A model generated the notes under the pieces. That model ran no database searches and had not been told where the DNA came from. It saw nothing but the letters and a program-made list of their open reading frames with translations. Shown piece after piece: positions 45,422-54,731 of a DNA stretch of 64,000 nucleotides; position 1 is the stretch's first letter, and each line of letters starts with the position of its first letter. This DNA is from Acinetobacter sp. S54 (GTDB lineage Bacteria; Pseudomonadota; Gammaproteobacteria; Pseudomonadales; Moraxellaceae), in contig NZ_JACVUI010000001.1 in NCBI RefSeq assembly GCF_016624945.1, positions 62,001-126,000 of the forward strand. Direction: 5' to 3'. The position numbers were made by a program, and so were the translations under genes.

Positions 45422-46579
45422 ATGAATATTGTTATTATCGGTGCAGGTATGGGCGGTTTGACCACTGGAATCGCATTAAAGAAATTTGGGCATCAGGTGA
45501 CAATTTATGAGCAAGCTGAACAAATTCTTCCTGTGGGCGCTGCAATTTCATTGTGGTCAAATGGGGTAAAATGCCTCAACTATCTAGGGCTGGGTGAGCA
45601 AGTGGCAAAGCTCGGTGGAGTCATGGATCAACTGGCTTATGTAGATGGTCTAACAGGTGAGGTGATGACCCAGTTTAGCTTGCAACCGTTGATTGATGAA
45701 GTCGGACAGCGGCCTTATCCTGTTTCCCGTGCAGAATTACAAAATATGCTTATGGATGAGTTTGGACGTGAAGATATTCATCTCGGTAAGCGTATGGTTA
45801 CTTTGGAAGATCAGGGGGAGCAGGTTTCAATCCAATTTGCTGATGGTTCAAGTATCGCCACAGATTTATTGGTAGGTGCCGATGGTACACATTCGATTAC
45901 CCGTGCTTATGTATTAGGTGATCAAGTAGAGCGCCGTTATGCAGGTTATGTCAACTGGAATGGCCTAGTTGAAATCAGTGAAGAATTGGCACCTGCGGAT
46001 CAGTGGACCACGTTTGTGGGCGAAGGCAAACGTGCATCCTTAATGCCTGTGGCAGATAACCGTTTTTATTTCTTTTTAGATGTACCTCTGGATGCGGGTT
46101 TAGAAAATAATAAAGCCAATTATCAAGAGACATTAAAAGGGTATTTCACGGGTTGGTGTACTCCTGTTCAACAGTTGATTGATCGTCTGGATCCACAAAA
46201 AACTAATCGTGTTGAAATTTGTGATATTGAACCTTTTACTCAGTATCATAAAGGTCGTGTTGTGATTGTCGGTGATGCAGCGCACAGTACGACACCTGAT
46301 ATTGGTCAGGGAGGATGTCAGGCCATGGAAGATGCGATTTATTTAGCACGTTCGCTACAGATTAATACATTAGGTGTAGCCGATGCATTACGCCGTTATC
46401 AGGATAAGCGTAATGAACGTGCTAATGAACTGGTTTTACGTGCACGTAAGCGCTGTGATGTGACCCATATGAAAGATGAACAAGTCACTATGTCATGGTA
46501 TGAGGAACTGCGTCAGGAACAAGGACCCCATATCATGCGCGGTATTATTAATAATATCGTAGGAAATCCGCTGGATTAA
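45422..46579 (+). CDS. hpxO: FAD-dependent urate hydroxylase
   Basis: Oxidises urate to 5-hydroxyisourate with NADH and O2. It has 385 residues, aromatic hydroxylase-type flavoprotein: the FAD-binding [16 protein letters not shown] at the N-terminus, the DG motif [13 protein letters not shown], and [23 protein letters not shown] near residue 285. The good fit to HpxO, and its place beside alc/allA and near hiuH, uraD and puuE, define the pathway. It is divergent from alc. AAGGGGA lies just upstream of the start, and a terminator follows the stop. Confidence 0.95.
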   Translation: MNIVIIGAGMGGLTTGIALKKFGHQVTIYEQAEQILPVGAAISLWSNGVKCLNYLGLGEQVAKLGGVMDQLAYVDGLTGEVMTQFSLQPLIDEVGQRPYPVSRAELQNMLMDEFGREDIHLGKRMVTLEDQGEQVSIQFADGSSIATDLLVGADGTHSITRAYVLGDQVERRYAGYVNWNGLVEISEELAPADQWTTFVGEGKRASLMPVADNRFYFFLDVPLDAGLENNKANYQETLKGYFTGWCTPVQQLIDRLDPQKTNRVEICDIEPFTQYHKGRVVIVGDAAHSTTPDIGQGGCQAMEDAIYLARSLQINTLGVADALRRYQDKRNERANELVLRARKRCDVTHMKDEQVTMSWYEELRQEQGPHIMRGIINNIVGNPLD

Positions 46580-46609
46580 TCTTTTATTTTCTTGGCAATA
46601 CCCACCTCT

Positions 46610-46636
46610 AAAAGACAGCTTGTTGCTGTCTTTTTT
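46610..46636 (+). terminator. Intrinsic terminator after hpxO
   Basis: AAAAGACAGC and GCTGTCTTTT arms with a TTGTT loop, followed by more T residues, 30 nt after the stop. Confidence 0.92.
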
Positions 46637-46729
46637 ACATTCAGTAATTATCGCATGACAAATCTTTAAGCATTTGTTGTTTCAGCCACGTTAAGCTAAA
46701 GGCAAATAACCATGATATGAGCAATAATA

Positions 46730-47260
46730 ATGAATGCTGTATTACTGGCGCTTGAACCGAATGATCTGGAAATTTTAATGATCGAGGCTCAAACACTTGA
46801 TGAGGTTTACCATGCGCCATCGATTCGCGCTAAATTAAATGTGGGTGAGACATGGCAGGCTTTACAAATATTACTATTCAGAGATGAACGTACGGCTCAA
46901 GACCAAGCTCTTCATTTTGCGATCCAAGCAGAATATGCATTTTCTCATCCAGCTTTAAGCGTTGCAAACTTGCGCTACAACCCTGTGATAGAAGTGGATG
47001 AGATTGCCAACGCTCTGGAGCGGATTTCAATTGATGACTTTAAACATCGTTATGATCCAGCACTATTAAACCAGAAAAAAGTATTTCCATTTCACTGGGG
47101 TAATGATGTTGATAAAGAACAACGTGAATTACTGATGCTATTTGCCCAACTCAAAAACTTTTATGAACTGGCTCAACAGCATAACCACGCGGTGATTACG
47201 CTGCAAAGTAAGCAGATTATGTCCGATGTGTATTATATGACTCAAGCTTCATCTAACTGA
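46730..47260 (+). CDS. DUF1877-like (YfbM-like) protein
   Basis: 176 residues, cytoplasmic. It begins MNAVLLALEPNDLEILMIEA and contains GETWQALQILLFRDER and RYNPVIEVDEIANALERISIDDFKHRYDP, the pattern of the YfbM/DUF1877 family of unknown role. The C-terminus has a helical HWGNDVDKEQRELLMLFAQLKNFYELAQQ. It lies inside the purine degradation region without a known catabolic function. It overlaps the convergent acetyltransferase gene by 19 bp. Confidence 0.7.
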   Translation: MNAVLLALEPNDLEILMIEAQTLDEVYHAPSIRAKLNVGETWQALQILLFRDERTAQDQALHFAIQAEYAFSHPALSVANLRYNPVIEVDEIANALERISIDDFKHRYDPALLNQKKVFPFHWGNDVDKEQRELLMLFAQLKNFYELAQQHNHAVITLQSKQIMSDVYYMTQASSN

Positions 47261-47751
47261 AGTTGCATAAACACCAGATCGCGCCAATGTCCAAATTTTT
47301 GTCCAACTTGTGGCAAATAACCTGTTTGTACAAAGCCTAAACGTTCATGCAACACAATAGAGGCTTTATTTTCGCTGTCAATTGCACCGATCATGATATG
47401 AAAAGCTTGTGCTTTGGCAAGTTCAATCATCTGCTCCATTAAGATTTTACCCAGTCCGCGGCGTTTGTACTCAGGAGAAATAAATACCGAATGTTCAATG
47501 GTGTGTTTATAGCCGCTAATACTTCGAAACGCTGCATAATATGCATAGCCTGCTACGCGCTGCTGGATAGGATCATAAGCAATCCACATCGGATAATGGT
47601 CTTGTTGTAGTTGTTCAAACCAATGCCGATAGGTTTCAAGCGATTTGACTTGATCGTTCCAGTTGGCTGTACCCGTAAGAATCTCGTGGTTATAAATTGC
47701 AAGAATCTCTTCTAAATCGTGTAGGGTCGCGGGACGCAACTGAAAATCCAT
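47242..47751 (-). CDS. GNAT-family N-acetyltransferase (phosphinothricin acetyltransferase-like)
   Basis: 169 residues from ATG 47751 (MDFQLRPATLHDLEEILAIYNHEILTGTANW). The ORF can be read back to 47862, but that part runs through a terminator hairpin at 47828-47851. The acetyl-CoA binding segment is YKRRGLGKILMEQMIELA. Features such as NHEILTGTANW and HERLGFVQTGYLPQVGQKFGHWRDLVFMQ are typical of the pat/MnaT subgroup that acetylates phosphinothricin, methionine sulfone and related compounds. It overlaps the convergent gene by 19 bp. Confidence 0.87.
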   Translation of the reverse strand: MDFQLRPATLHDLEEILAIYNHEILTGTANWNDQVKSLETYRHWFEQLQQDHYPMWIAYDPIQQRVAGYAYYAAFRSISGYKHTIEHSVFISPEYKRRGLGKILMEQMIELAKAQAFHIMIGAIDSENKASIVLHERLGFVQTGYLPQVGQKFGHWRDLVFMQLQLDEA

Positions 47752-47827
47752 AAGTGTATAACCTGCTGCAAAATCATAAAAAATTATACGCCTAAAAGCA
47801 TCGAGATTGCTTAAATGACGTATGAAA

Positions 47828-47851
47828 AAAGCAAGCCCGAAGACTTGCTTT
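47828..47851 (-). terminator. Intrinsic terminator after the Tsx-like channel gene
   Basis: On the minus strand AAAGCAAG/CTTGCTTT with an 8-nt loop is followed by TTTTTTC. It lies 30 nt after the stop of the outer-membrane protein gene. Confidence 0.85.
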
Positions 47852-47880
47852 CTCTTTGCCAAACCACAGCAAAATTAATT

Positions 47881-48606
47881 TTAAAAATGATATTTGATTA
47901 AGGCGCTGACATTGTGTTCGTCACGGCCTTTCATACCAAATTTGTTATTCCAAATTGAATGTTCAATACCTAAATACAAACGGGTATCTGGTGAAATATG
48001 TTGACCTAGATTCCATTTATATTGTGTGGTCCAGTTAAGTTCGCTAGCGTGATCACCTTCTGCAGTTGACCAATCCAGAAACCCGTCCACTAAAAACTCT
48101 TCCGATGAAACTTTAAATGGCAACGCATACGTCGCCGTCATTTGGTAGTCATCATCCGTACTTTCGTTATTAGCGCGATAGAAGTTCAGATTGAAATACT
48201 GAAAATACGGGACATTTAAATCAACTGCAAAACCATATAGAAAGTTATCGAAACTGCTAAAGTCATCGTTGTTACTTTCCCATGTCGTTGAAATCAAAAC
48301 GTCCTTAATTGGACCATAAGACAATTTTTGTCCTGAAATCTCACTTAAACTAAAGCGCGGTGAAAGCTCAAAATAAGTGACTTTGTGGTCATCACCGCCA
48401 CGCATGCGGTCCATAAAAAAGAAGACATCCGCATATTTGACTTTTGCGGCATACTCTAAAGTTACCGTGGTTTCTTCTTTATCTACGACTTCATAATTTT
48501 CGCCGTATAACCCTGTAATACTGAAGTCCTGCCAGATCGGTTTAGCCTGAGCCATCGTGGTAGCAGATAAAAGTGTAGCGGCAACCACCCCAAATTTAAA
48601 TTTCAT
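47881..48606 (-). CDS. Outer-membrane channel of the OmpK/Tsx (nucleoside-specific) type
   Basis: 241 residues with signal peptide (MKFKFGVVAATLLSATTMAQA) and a beta-barrel rich in alternating strands. The N-terminal WQDFSITGLYGENYEV, the middle VFFFMDRMRGGDDHKVTYFELSPRFSL and the terminal strand ending in phenylalanine (NVSALIKYHF) fit the Tsx/OmpK family, which transports nucleosides across the outer membrane in E. coli. Being inside the urate degradation region suggests uptake of purine nucleosides or allantoin; that is inference from context. Confidence 0.85.
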   Translation of the reverse strand: MKFKFGVVAATLLSATTMAQAKPIWQDFSITGLYGENYEVVDKEETTVTLEYAAKVKYADVFFFMDRMRGGDDHKVTYFELSPRFSLSEISGQKLSYGPIKDVLISTTWESNNDDFSSFDNFLYGFAVDLNVPYFQYFNLNFYRANNESTDDDYQMTATYALPFKVSSEEFLVDGFLDWSTAEGDHASELNWTTQYKWNLGQHISPDTRLYLGIEHSIWNNKFGMKGRDEHNVSALIKYHF

Positions 48607-48819
48607 CGCAAATATCTCCCCAGATAAAAAGCGAGTAAAGCATACAGGCTCTTAAGCAAAAATAAAGCCAAATTTGATTAAAGGTTAAAAATATCTGGGA
48701 TGAAATGTGGGCAATAAAATATAAAAAATAGAGGAGAAGACATTTTATTATGGAAATTTATAGGTTTATATTGTGTTTAGGGAGCCCTGTCAGATTCCCT
48801 AAATACATGATTTTTTATC

Positions 48820-49143
48820 TTAACTGCCACGATAAGTAGAATAAGCAAATGGGCTAATCAATAACGGAACATGATAGTGTTCGTCTGGATTTTCAATAAA
48901 AAATTGAATATTCACCTGTGGGAAAAAGGTTTTTAAATCATGTTGAGCAAAATACGGTGCAATATCATATTCAAGTAAATATGCACCACGTTGTAATTCT
49001 TCAAGTCCAAAATCTTTTAAGCGACCATCATCATTGGTATAACCATTGCCCAATAAGGTACGGGTTTTGGCATCGTAGAGACGAACTTCAACCTGTGGTG
49101 CAGGTTTACCTAAATGTGTATCTAAAATATGGGTACTAATCAT
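48820..49143 (-). CDS. uraH: 5-hydroxyisourate hydrolase
   Basis: Opens 5-hydroxyisourate to OHCU, the step after HpxO. It has 107 residues of the transthyretin-related family: MISTHILDTHLGKPA with the first histidine, VRLYDA, HYHVPLLISPFAYSTYRGS with the diagnostic C-terminal YRGS. The length is normal and no signal peptide is present, so it is cytoplasmic. The start ATG overlaps the uraD stop by 4 nt (ATGA), indicating a tightly coupled pair. Confidence 0.96.
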   Translation of the reverse strand: MISTHILDTHLGKPAPQVEVRLYDAKTRTLLGNGYTNDDGRLKDFGLEELQRGAYLLEYDIAPYFAQHDLKTFFPQVNIQFFIENPDEHYHVPLLISPFAYSTYRGS

Positions 49144-49652
49144 GCTTCAATTCCTTGACTCAAGCGTAATAATGCGATGGCGGCCAACTGTTCGTGAACA
49201 ATCTTTTTTTCTGTTTCCAGATCATGCTGTAAACGCTGTTGTAGGGAACTGAGAATCTGCTCGCTACTAAGCCCTGCAGCTTTAATTAAAAAGATAAAGC
49301 CAAACTTTTGCTCATAGGCGACATTGCCTTCAAAAAGCGCTTGTTGGGTTTGGGCATCTTGTTTGACGCCAGATTGTTCCTGATCTGAAAATTGAGCTTC
49401 ACGTTCAGTGAGTTCCACTTTGGCTTTTTTTTCACCAATGCGCGGATGCGTGGATAGCGCGGTTTCAATTTCAGTCCATGTCCAGTTTTGGCTTTGTTGC
49501 GAGGCAGCATCCAACAAAGCTTGCGCGGAGGCATAAGGTCGTTGCTGACTTAAGTGATCTACCCATGAAGGAATATGCACACATGCGCTCAAAAAGGGCG
49601 TTATGTGTTGGGTTGCTGTGTGATTAAACTCAGAAAAACGCACCATATTCAT
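49140..49652 (-). CDS. uraD: OHCU decarboxylase
   Basis: Decarboxylates 2-oxo-4-hydroxy-4-carboxy-5-ureidoimidazoline to S-allantoin. It has 170 residues, all-helical family. The catalytic histidine is in STHPRIGEKKAK, with FGFIFLIKAAGLSSEQIL after it and a C-terminal EQLAAIALLRLSQ helix. The gene order uraD-uraH with a 4-nt overlap keeps the two enzymes of this short-lived intermediate together. Confidence 0.95.
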   Translation of the reverse strand: MNMVRFSEFNHTATQHITPFLSACVHIPSWVDHLSQQRPYASAQALLDAASQQSQNWTWTEIETALSTHPRIGEKKAKVELTEREAQFSDQEQSGVKQDAQTQQALFEGNVAYEQKFGFIFLIKAAGLSSEQILSSLQQRLQHDLETEKKIVHEQLAAIALLRLSQGIEA

Positions 49653-49781
49653 CCAGTATTTAAGCAGAAAATAACATCATTCATCGAGCAATTAAAATGC
49701 CAGAGAAATGGATATCTACAAAATCAAATAATGTAGATATCTATTTATTTATGTTCACTCTATTGCCTGAGTATTTAAAAA

Positions 49782-50753
49782 TTAGCCAGTATAAGGATGG
49801 TTTTGATACCAGTGCGCTGCGATATCATTACGACGGCAAATCCAGACCTTATCATGCGATTGTATGTAATCCAGAAAACGTTGCAAGGCTTTAAAACGAC
49901 CAGGACGCCCTAAAAGACGGCAATGCATACCAATAGAGAGCATTTTTGGTGCAGTTTCACCTTCTGCATAAAGAACATCAAAAGCATCTTTTAAATATTG
50001 ATAAAATTGTTCACCACTATTAAAGCCACCCGGCGAACAGAATTTCATATCATTTGATTCAAGGGTATAGGGAATAATCAGGTGAGGTCTTGTCTCCCCC
50101 TCTTTATTGGTCAGTGTTGTCCAAAATGGTAAATCATCACCATAATAATCACAGTCATATTTAATCTGTGGGAACTCGGCCAAAATTTGACGGGTATTTG
50201 GGCTATCACGCCCTGTATACCAGCCGATCGGAGCTTCGCCAAATAGCGTTTCAAGAACGGAAATGGCCTGATCCATATACATCCGTTCAGTTTCGACATC
50301 CATATCCTGATAATGAATCCAGCGTTGGCCATGAGAGACCACATCATATTGAGCAGTTTTGATCGCATCGACGACGTAAGGGTTGCGTACCAATGCCATG
50401 CCTACACCAAAAATAGTCATGGGTAAGCCACGGCGCTGAAACTCTTCGTGAATACGCCAGAAACCTGCTCGGGAACCATATTCATACATTGAATCCATCG
50501 ACATATGTTTGGCGGGGAAACTGGCTGCACCGATAATATCGGATAAAAACTGTTCTGAACCTAAATCACCATGTTCAATATGATTTTCGCTACCTTCTTC
50601 ATAATTAAGCACAAATTGCACAGCAACACGCGCCTGATTTGGCCATTGCGCATGTGGGGGCTGACCATGATAACCAATTAAATCGCGTGAATAGGGTGCA
50701 TTTTTGATCTGGTCAATCAGATCTTGTCCACGTAAATATGAAGAATTCACCAT
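49782..50753 (-). CDS. puuE: Allantoinase (PuuE type)
   Basis: Hydrolyses allantoin to allantoate. It has 323 residues of the polysaccharide-deacetylase (carbohydrate esterase 4) fold, the metal-independent PuuE type, not the zinc AllB type. Motifs are RDLIGYHGQPPHAQWPNQARVAVQFVLNYEEGSE, YEYGSRAGFWRIHEEFQRRGLPMTIFGVGMAL, VSHGQRWIHYQDMD, GWYTGRDSPNTRQIL and MLSIGMHCRLLGRPGR. It completes the pathway between uraD and alc. It lies upstream of uraD on the same strand, separated by 129 nt. Confidence 0.95.
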   Translation of the reverse strand: MVNSSYLRGQDLIDQIKNAPYSRDLIGYHGQPPHAQWPNQARVAVQFVLNYEEGSENHIEHGDLGSEQFLSDIIGAASFPAKHMSMDSMYEYGSRAGFWRIHEEFQRRGLPMTIFGVGMALVRNPYVVDAIKTAQYDVVSHGQRWIHYQDMDVETERMYMDQAISVLETLFGEAPIGWYTGRDSPNTRQILAEFPQIKYDCDYYGDDLPFWTTLTNKEGETRPHLIIPYTLESNDMKFCSPGGFNSGEQFYQYLKDAFDVLYAEGETAPKMLSIGMHCRLLGRPGRFKALQRFLDYIQSHDKVWICRRNDIAAHWYQNHPYTG

Positions 50754-51010
50754 GTTGCATCCTTTTTGATCAAAATGTCATAAAAATTTAAAAAATCAGC
50801 TTGCATATTTTTGAGTATAGACAGATATTGAAGATAGAGAAGCGCTTCAAGCACTTAAAAAACAACACCAACATAAAGCATAAAAGGAGATAACAACCAA
50901 TTACACAACAGAGATGTACAACAGCACCGAATTACAGCATGCTCAAAGTGTGCCAATTAAGTTTTGCATAGATGGTTATATAGAAATACTGATACAAAGA
51001 GGATGAAATC
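50754..51010. promoter_or_regulatory. Divergent region between puuE and the HPF-like gene
   Basis: 257 bp with promoter sequence expected for both genes. A perfect 10-bp palindrome GAAGCGCTTC is at 50839-50848. It may be a regulatory site; no known box was recognised. Confidence 0.3.
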
Positions 51011-51361
51011 ATGAATATTGAAATCCGCACAGATAAAAACATCCAAAATAGTGAACGTTTAATTGAATATGTTCGTGCAGAACTTTCTGATGAATTTCAG
51101 CGCCATGCTGAACGCATTACTCACTTTTCGGTACACTTGAGTGATGAGAACGGGGACAAAAAAAACGGCGAAGATGATATCCGGTGCATGATCGAAGCGC
51201 GTCCAGCAGGCTTAAAGCCAATTGCAGTCAGCCATAAAGCAGGAAATATTGATTTAGCCATTCATGGTTCGATTGAAAAACTAAAACGTAGCCTAGAACA
51301 TACCTTCGAAAAACAGGAACCATCGCGTGGTGGTCGAGTCGAATTTGCAGACGAAGAATAA
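51011..51361 (+). CDS. HPF/RaiA-family ribosome-associated protein
   Basis: 116 residues with the S30AE/HPF fold pattern: MNIEIRTDKNIQNSERLIEYVRAELSDEFQRHAERITHFSVHLSDENG, then CMIEARPAGLKPIAVSHKAGNIDLAIHGSIEKLKRSLEHTFEK. The family binds the 30S decoding region in stationary phase or stress. It is shorter than E. coli HPF in its core but has an acidic tail (FADEE). A GAGG site precedes the start and a terminator follows. Confidence 0.75.
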   Translation: MNIEIRTDKNIQNSERLIEYVRAELSDEFQRHAERITHFSVHLSDENGDKKNGEDDIRCMIEARPAGLKPIAVSHKAGNIDLAIHGSIEKLKRSLEHTFEKQEPSRGGRVEFADEE

Positions 51362-51372
51362 TGCAATGAAAG

Positions 51373-51394
51373 AAGCCCTACGGGGCTTTTTTTA
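51373..51394 (+). terminator. Intrinsic terminator after the HPF-like gene
   Basis: AAGCCC and GGGCTT with a TACG tetraloop, followed by TTTTTT. Confidence 0.92.
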
Positions 51395-51498
51395 TATTTA
51401 TTTGAAAAATGAGATAAATTTAAATCAAAATATCACAAATCACCGTTAAATTTTCGGCATAATAGTAGCCAAATCCCTTTAAAGTGGTGAGATAATCC

Positions 51499-52035
51499 AT
51501 GCTAACAGCCCAACAACAAGCCTTTGTTCAGGCCATTGAAGAATTAGACCTTGAACAGGTGCAGCGCCTGTTAGCGGCAGGTCTTGATCCAAATTTTATT
51601 GATCCTGAAAAGGGCCCACCGATTTCTGTTTTTAGTGATGGTTTATTTAAGTGGTGGGAAATGGTGTGTGAGGCTTATGAAGCTAATCAGCCCTTGAGTG
51701 AAGATGAAAAACAACAAGTATTAAAAGTACATTTGGATATTTTGGAGGCGCTGATAAAGGCCAAAGCCAACTTGCATTTATGGGATTCAGAAGAACTATA
51801 TGGTCCACTTTGGGATGCGGCAAGTTCCGCATGTGTGCCTGTAGTTCAGCGTTTGCTCGATGAAAAAGTTGATCCGAATACGCGTGACGACGAAGGACTC
51901 ACCATTTTATCTTCAGTCAGTGATTTATTCTTTGATTGTGAGTTTGATCAAATTAATTGGGCAGAGGCATTGCCAGAAGAGAAACAGACACTAGAGTTAT
52001 TGCGTAGTCGCGGTGCAAAAATGTCGAAAGAATAA
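51499..52035 (+). CDS. Ankyrin-repeat protein
   Basis: 178 residues, cytoplasmic. Ankyrin-like helix pairs are at LTAQQQAFVQAIEELDLEQVQRLLAAGLDPNF, VHLDILEALIKAKANLHLWD, LWDAASSACVPVVQRLLDEKVDPNTRDDEGLTILS and EKQTLELLRSRGAKMS, with degenerate loops between. Such proteins mediate protein-protein contacts; the partner is unknown. It is a single gene between HPF and an outer-membrane protein. Confidence 0.82.
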   Translation: MLTAQQQAFVQAIEELDLEQVQRLLAAGLDPNFIDPEKGPPISVFSDGLFKWWEMVCEAYEANQPLSEDEKQQVLKVHLDILEALIKAKANLHLWDSEELYGPLWDAASSACVPVVQRLLDEKVDPNTRDDEGLTILSSVSDLFFDCEFDQINWAEALPEEKQTLELLRSRGAKMSKE

Positions 52036-52094
52036 ACCTGTTTTTTTGCAATAATCAGGTTAAGTAAAAAATGAACTGAATTTTGAGTGTATCC

Positions 52095-52862
52095 ATGAAC
52101 ATGTTTAAAACACTAACTTTTATTCTGGCTGCGGGCGCAACGGTTGATACTTTTGCCGCTGATTTTTCTTTTGACCGTCCTGGTTCAGGTTTTGGAACAG
52201 GTATTACACCTGTAGGCCAGTTGGCTTGGGAACAAGGTTTACCAAGCGCAACGTACAATGAAACTTCTGTAGAGGGTGTCAAAGAAAAAACCGTCACTCT
52301 GAATGAAGATATGCTGTTACGTACCGGTCTGACCAAAGATTTAGAATTACAATTAGGCTGGCAAGGACCTGCGTGGTATCAAACCAAACGCGCAGGTAAA
52401 AAAATTCACGACAATGGGCTGGGCGATATCACAATAGGCTTGAAAAAAGCCATTGATTTAGATGATGATCGACTTTCAATGGCGATTTTGGCGCAAGCGC
52501 TGATCGCAACTGGCAATGATGAATTTACTGAACACGATGATATTTACAGTTTAAGTTCAGCTGTGGCGTATCAGTACAGTGATTTAATTGAAACCTCAAT
52601 TACCATGAAATATGAAGTTCAAAATAGCGACTGGGCGGTAACTGCGATTCCAACGATTGGCTATAAATTAAGTGGAAAATGGTCTGGTTATTCTGAATTT
52701 GTATATCGTAAAGCTGAAAGCCAAGACTACGAATATGGACTGGGAACAGGAGTTATTTATGCCATTAATGACCGTGCGCAATTGGATGCTAGTGTCGGCG
52801 TTGGTTTAAATGGAAACGACAAAAACTATAACGGTGGTTTTGGTTTTTCTTACCTGTTCTAA
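52095..52862 (+). CDS. Outer-membrane beta-barrel protein (phenol-degradation MetA-like/transporter family)
   Basis: About 255 residues from ATG 52095 (MNMFKTLTFILAAGATVDTFA, a signal peptide). The mature part starts DFSFDRPGSGFGTGITPVGQLAWEQGLPSATY, the pattern of the PF13557-type family of outer-membrane proteins. Repeated strands follow (KDLELQLGWQGPAWY, GLGDITIGLKKAI), ending NYNGGFGFSYLF with a terminal phenylalanine. It lies 15 nt before dsbD and may share its transcript. No substrate is known. Confidence 0.8.
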   Translation: MNMFKTLTFILAAGATVDTFAADFSFDRPGSGFGTGITPVGQLAWEQGLPSATYNETSVEGVKEKTVTLNEDMLLRTGLTKDLELQLGWQGPAWYQTKRAGKKIHDNGLGDITIGLKKAIDLDDDRLSMAILAQALIATGNDEFTEHDDIYSLSSAVAYQYSDLIETSITMKYEVQNSDWAVTAIPTIGYKLSGKWSGYSEFVYRKAESQDYEYGLGTGVIYAINDRAQLDASVGVGLNGNDKNYNGGFGFSYLF

Positions 52863-52877
52863 GTAATTGAGGAAATA

Positions 52878-54725
52878 ATGGCGCATTTTCAAAGTCGCAG
52901 TGGCATTTTTAACTTTTTAATTCTGTCACTTTGTTTTTTTGCGACGCAGCTCTATGCTAAAAATGAGGCATTGTTGAGTCCTGAAGATGCGTTTTCATTT
53001 TCTGTTGAGTCGCTTGATCAAAAGACCGCTGTTCTAAATTGGTCGATTCAGCCGCATTATTATTTATATCAGCATAAGTTTGAGGTCAAACAGGGTGATC
53101 ATTCTCTGCCGCTGAATCTGCCGAAAGCACGGCAGCAATATGATGATAACTTTGGAAATAGTCAGGTTTATTATCAAAACGTACAGTTTCAAATTCAGAC
53201 TCAACCTTCTCAAACCTATCAGGTGACATGGCAGGGTTGTGCCAAAGACAGAATTTGTTATCCTCCTCAAACCATTGAGTTTCAGACTGATCTGGATGGT
53301 CTGGTCAGTATCCAAAATACAGGGCAGTCGAAGAAAACCTTTCTGGATGCAGCTAAAGCATCTCAAAATAATGTATCAAATAGTATTTATGCTGAATCTG
53401 GTTCAGGTTCAGATGCAACAAGAAAATCTGGAACAACAGAGGCGGCCCAGTTAAATAGCGATACTCAAGTGGCTCAGGATCAATTCTGGAGCAGTAAACT
53501 TGAGCAACATTCATTGGGGTATGGCGTTCTGCTGTTTTTGGGTTTGGGAATGCTGTTGGCTTTTACGCCATGTTCATTGCCCATGTTACCCATACTCACC
53601 TCACTCATCGTGAGGGAAAGCAAAGGTTTACGCGCATGGATCGTTGCGCTGACTTTTGTATGTAGTATGGCATTGGTGTATGCGGTACTGGGTTTAATTG
53701 CTTCATCAGCAGGACTTAATTTTCAGCGTTGGTTACAGCAGCCTGCGACTTTGATTGCCTTTAGTTTATTATTTGTGGTTTTTGCCTTAAATTTATTTGG
53801 CTTATTCGAGATCAAGCTTCCTCAGCAATTAATGAATCATTTGGATCGGATTCAATCGGTACAACGGGGGGGAACACTGCTTGGTGCTGCGATTATGGGC
53901 ATGATTTCTGCCTTATTGGTTGGGCCTTGTATGACGGCTCCTTTGGCAGGAACTTTATTATTTATTTCCCAGACTCAGGATCAGTGGCAAGGGGCTTTAC
54001 TCTTATTTTGCCTAGGCTTTGGCATGGGCATTCCTTTACTACTGGCCACCATTTTAGGCGCAAAAGTTCTACCCAAAGCTGGGCAATGGATGCATCAGAT
54101 CAAAGTGATTTTTGCGTTTATCATGCTGGGTTTGAGTCTGTATTTCATACGACCTTTATTGCCTGCGCTTGTACTACAAATTTTAAGTCTGGCTTTAGGG
54201 TTAAGTTTTATTGCATATACCTGTTATCGTCTTGTCAAACATCATGATCGTTTACGCTGGTTGTATATTTTATTATTAATATTCGTAATTCCTGCGATCA
54301 TGTTTGATCAATACCAGCATTTTCAGCGTAATCAGCTCGATCAACAGCAAGGTGCTAGTGCTTGGCATATCGCACATACTGCGGCTGAGTTTCAGCAATT
54401 ATTAAACCAAGCCCCGAAGGATCCTATTGTTATTATTGATGTCTATGCGGATTGGTGTGTCGCTTGCCAACCAATTGAACACCGTATTTTAAAAGATGCC
54501 CAAGTACAAACGGCATTACAGCCCTATTATCTTATTAAACTGGATCTCAGCCAGTATGATACTTCTCATCAGGCTTTGCTGAATCAATGGCAGATTTTAG
54601 GGCCACCGACCTATTTATTTTTAAATTCACAGCAACAGGAATTGCGCCGTTTACGATTGACTGGAGCATTTAGTAAGACTGAGCTGCTGGATCATTTACA
54701 GGCGTTAAAAAATCTCAAGGAGTAA
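52878..54725 (+). CDS. dsbD: Thiol:disulfide interchange protein DsbD
   Basis: Moves electrons from cytoplasmic thioredoxin to periplasmic DsbC and related proteins. It has 615 residues. A signal peptide (to about residue 27) precedes the periplasmic alpha domain with the cysteine pair in GCAKDRICYPP. The membrane domain has about eight helices with the two redox cysteines in AFTPCSLPMLP and VGPCMTAPL. The C-terminal thioredoxin-like gamma domain has VYADWCVACQPIEH. All three cysteine pairs are present. It follows the outer-membrane gene and precedes a GST gene by 6 nt. Confidence 0.96.
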   Translation: MAHFQSRSGIFNFLILSLCFFATQLYAKNEALLSPEDAFSFSVESLDQKTAVLNWSIQPHYYLYQHKFEVKQGDHSLPLNLPKARQQYDDNFGNSQVYYQNVQFQIQTQPSQTYQVTWQGCAKDRICYPPQTIEFQTDLDGLVSIQNTGQSKKTFLDAAKASQNNVSNSIYAESGSGSDATRKSGTTEAAQLNSDTQVAQDQFWSSKLEQHSLGYGVLLFLGLGMLLAFTPCSLPMLPILTSLIVRESKGLRAWIVALTFVCSMALVYAVLGLIASSAGLNFQRWLQQPATLIAFSLLFVVFALNLFGLFEIKLPQQLMNHLDRIQSVQRGGTLLGAAIMGMISALLVGPCMTAPLAGTLLFISQTQDQWQGALLLFCLGFGMGIPLLLATILGAKVLPKAGQWMHQIKVIFAFIMLGLSLYFIRPLLPALVLQILSLALGLSFIAYTCYRLVKHHDRLRWLYILLLIFVIPAIMFDQYQHFQRNQLDQQQGASAWHIAHTAAEFQQLLNQAPKDPIVIIDVYADWCVACQPIEHRILKDAQVQTALQPYYLIKLDLSQYDTSHQALLNQWQILGPPTYLFLNSQQQELRRLRLTGAFSKTELLDHLQALKNLKE

Positions 54726-54731
54726 GGTCTG

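Noticed and set aside
45238-45510. ORF of 90 codons upstream of and overlapping hpxO
   Set aside because: Overlaps the well-supported hpxO start in another frame, with no family pattern; it covers the divergent promoter region.
47752-47862. N-terminal extension of the acetyltransferase ORF
   Set aside because: It runs through the terminator of the neighbouring gene, and the family start is at 47751.
49697-49894. Plus-strand ORF of 65 codons over the 3' end of puuE
   Set aside because: Its second half is the antisense of the conserved puuE C-terminus; no independent support.
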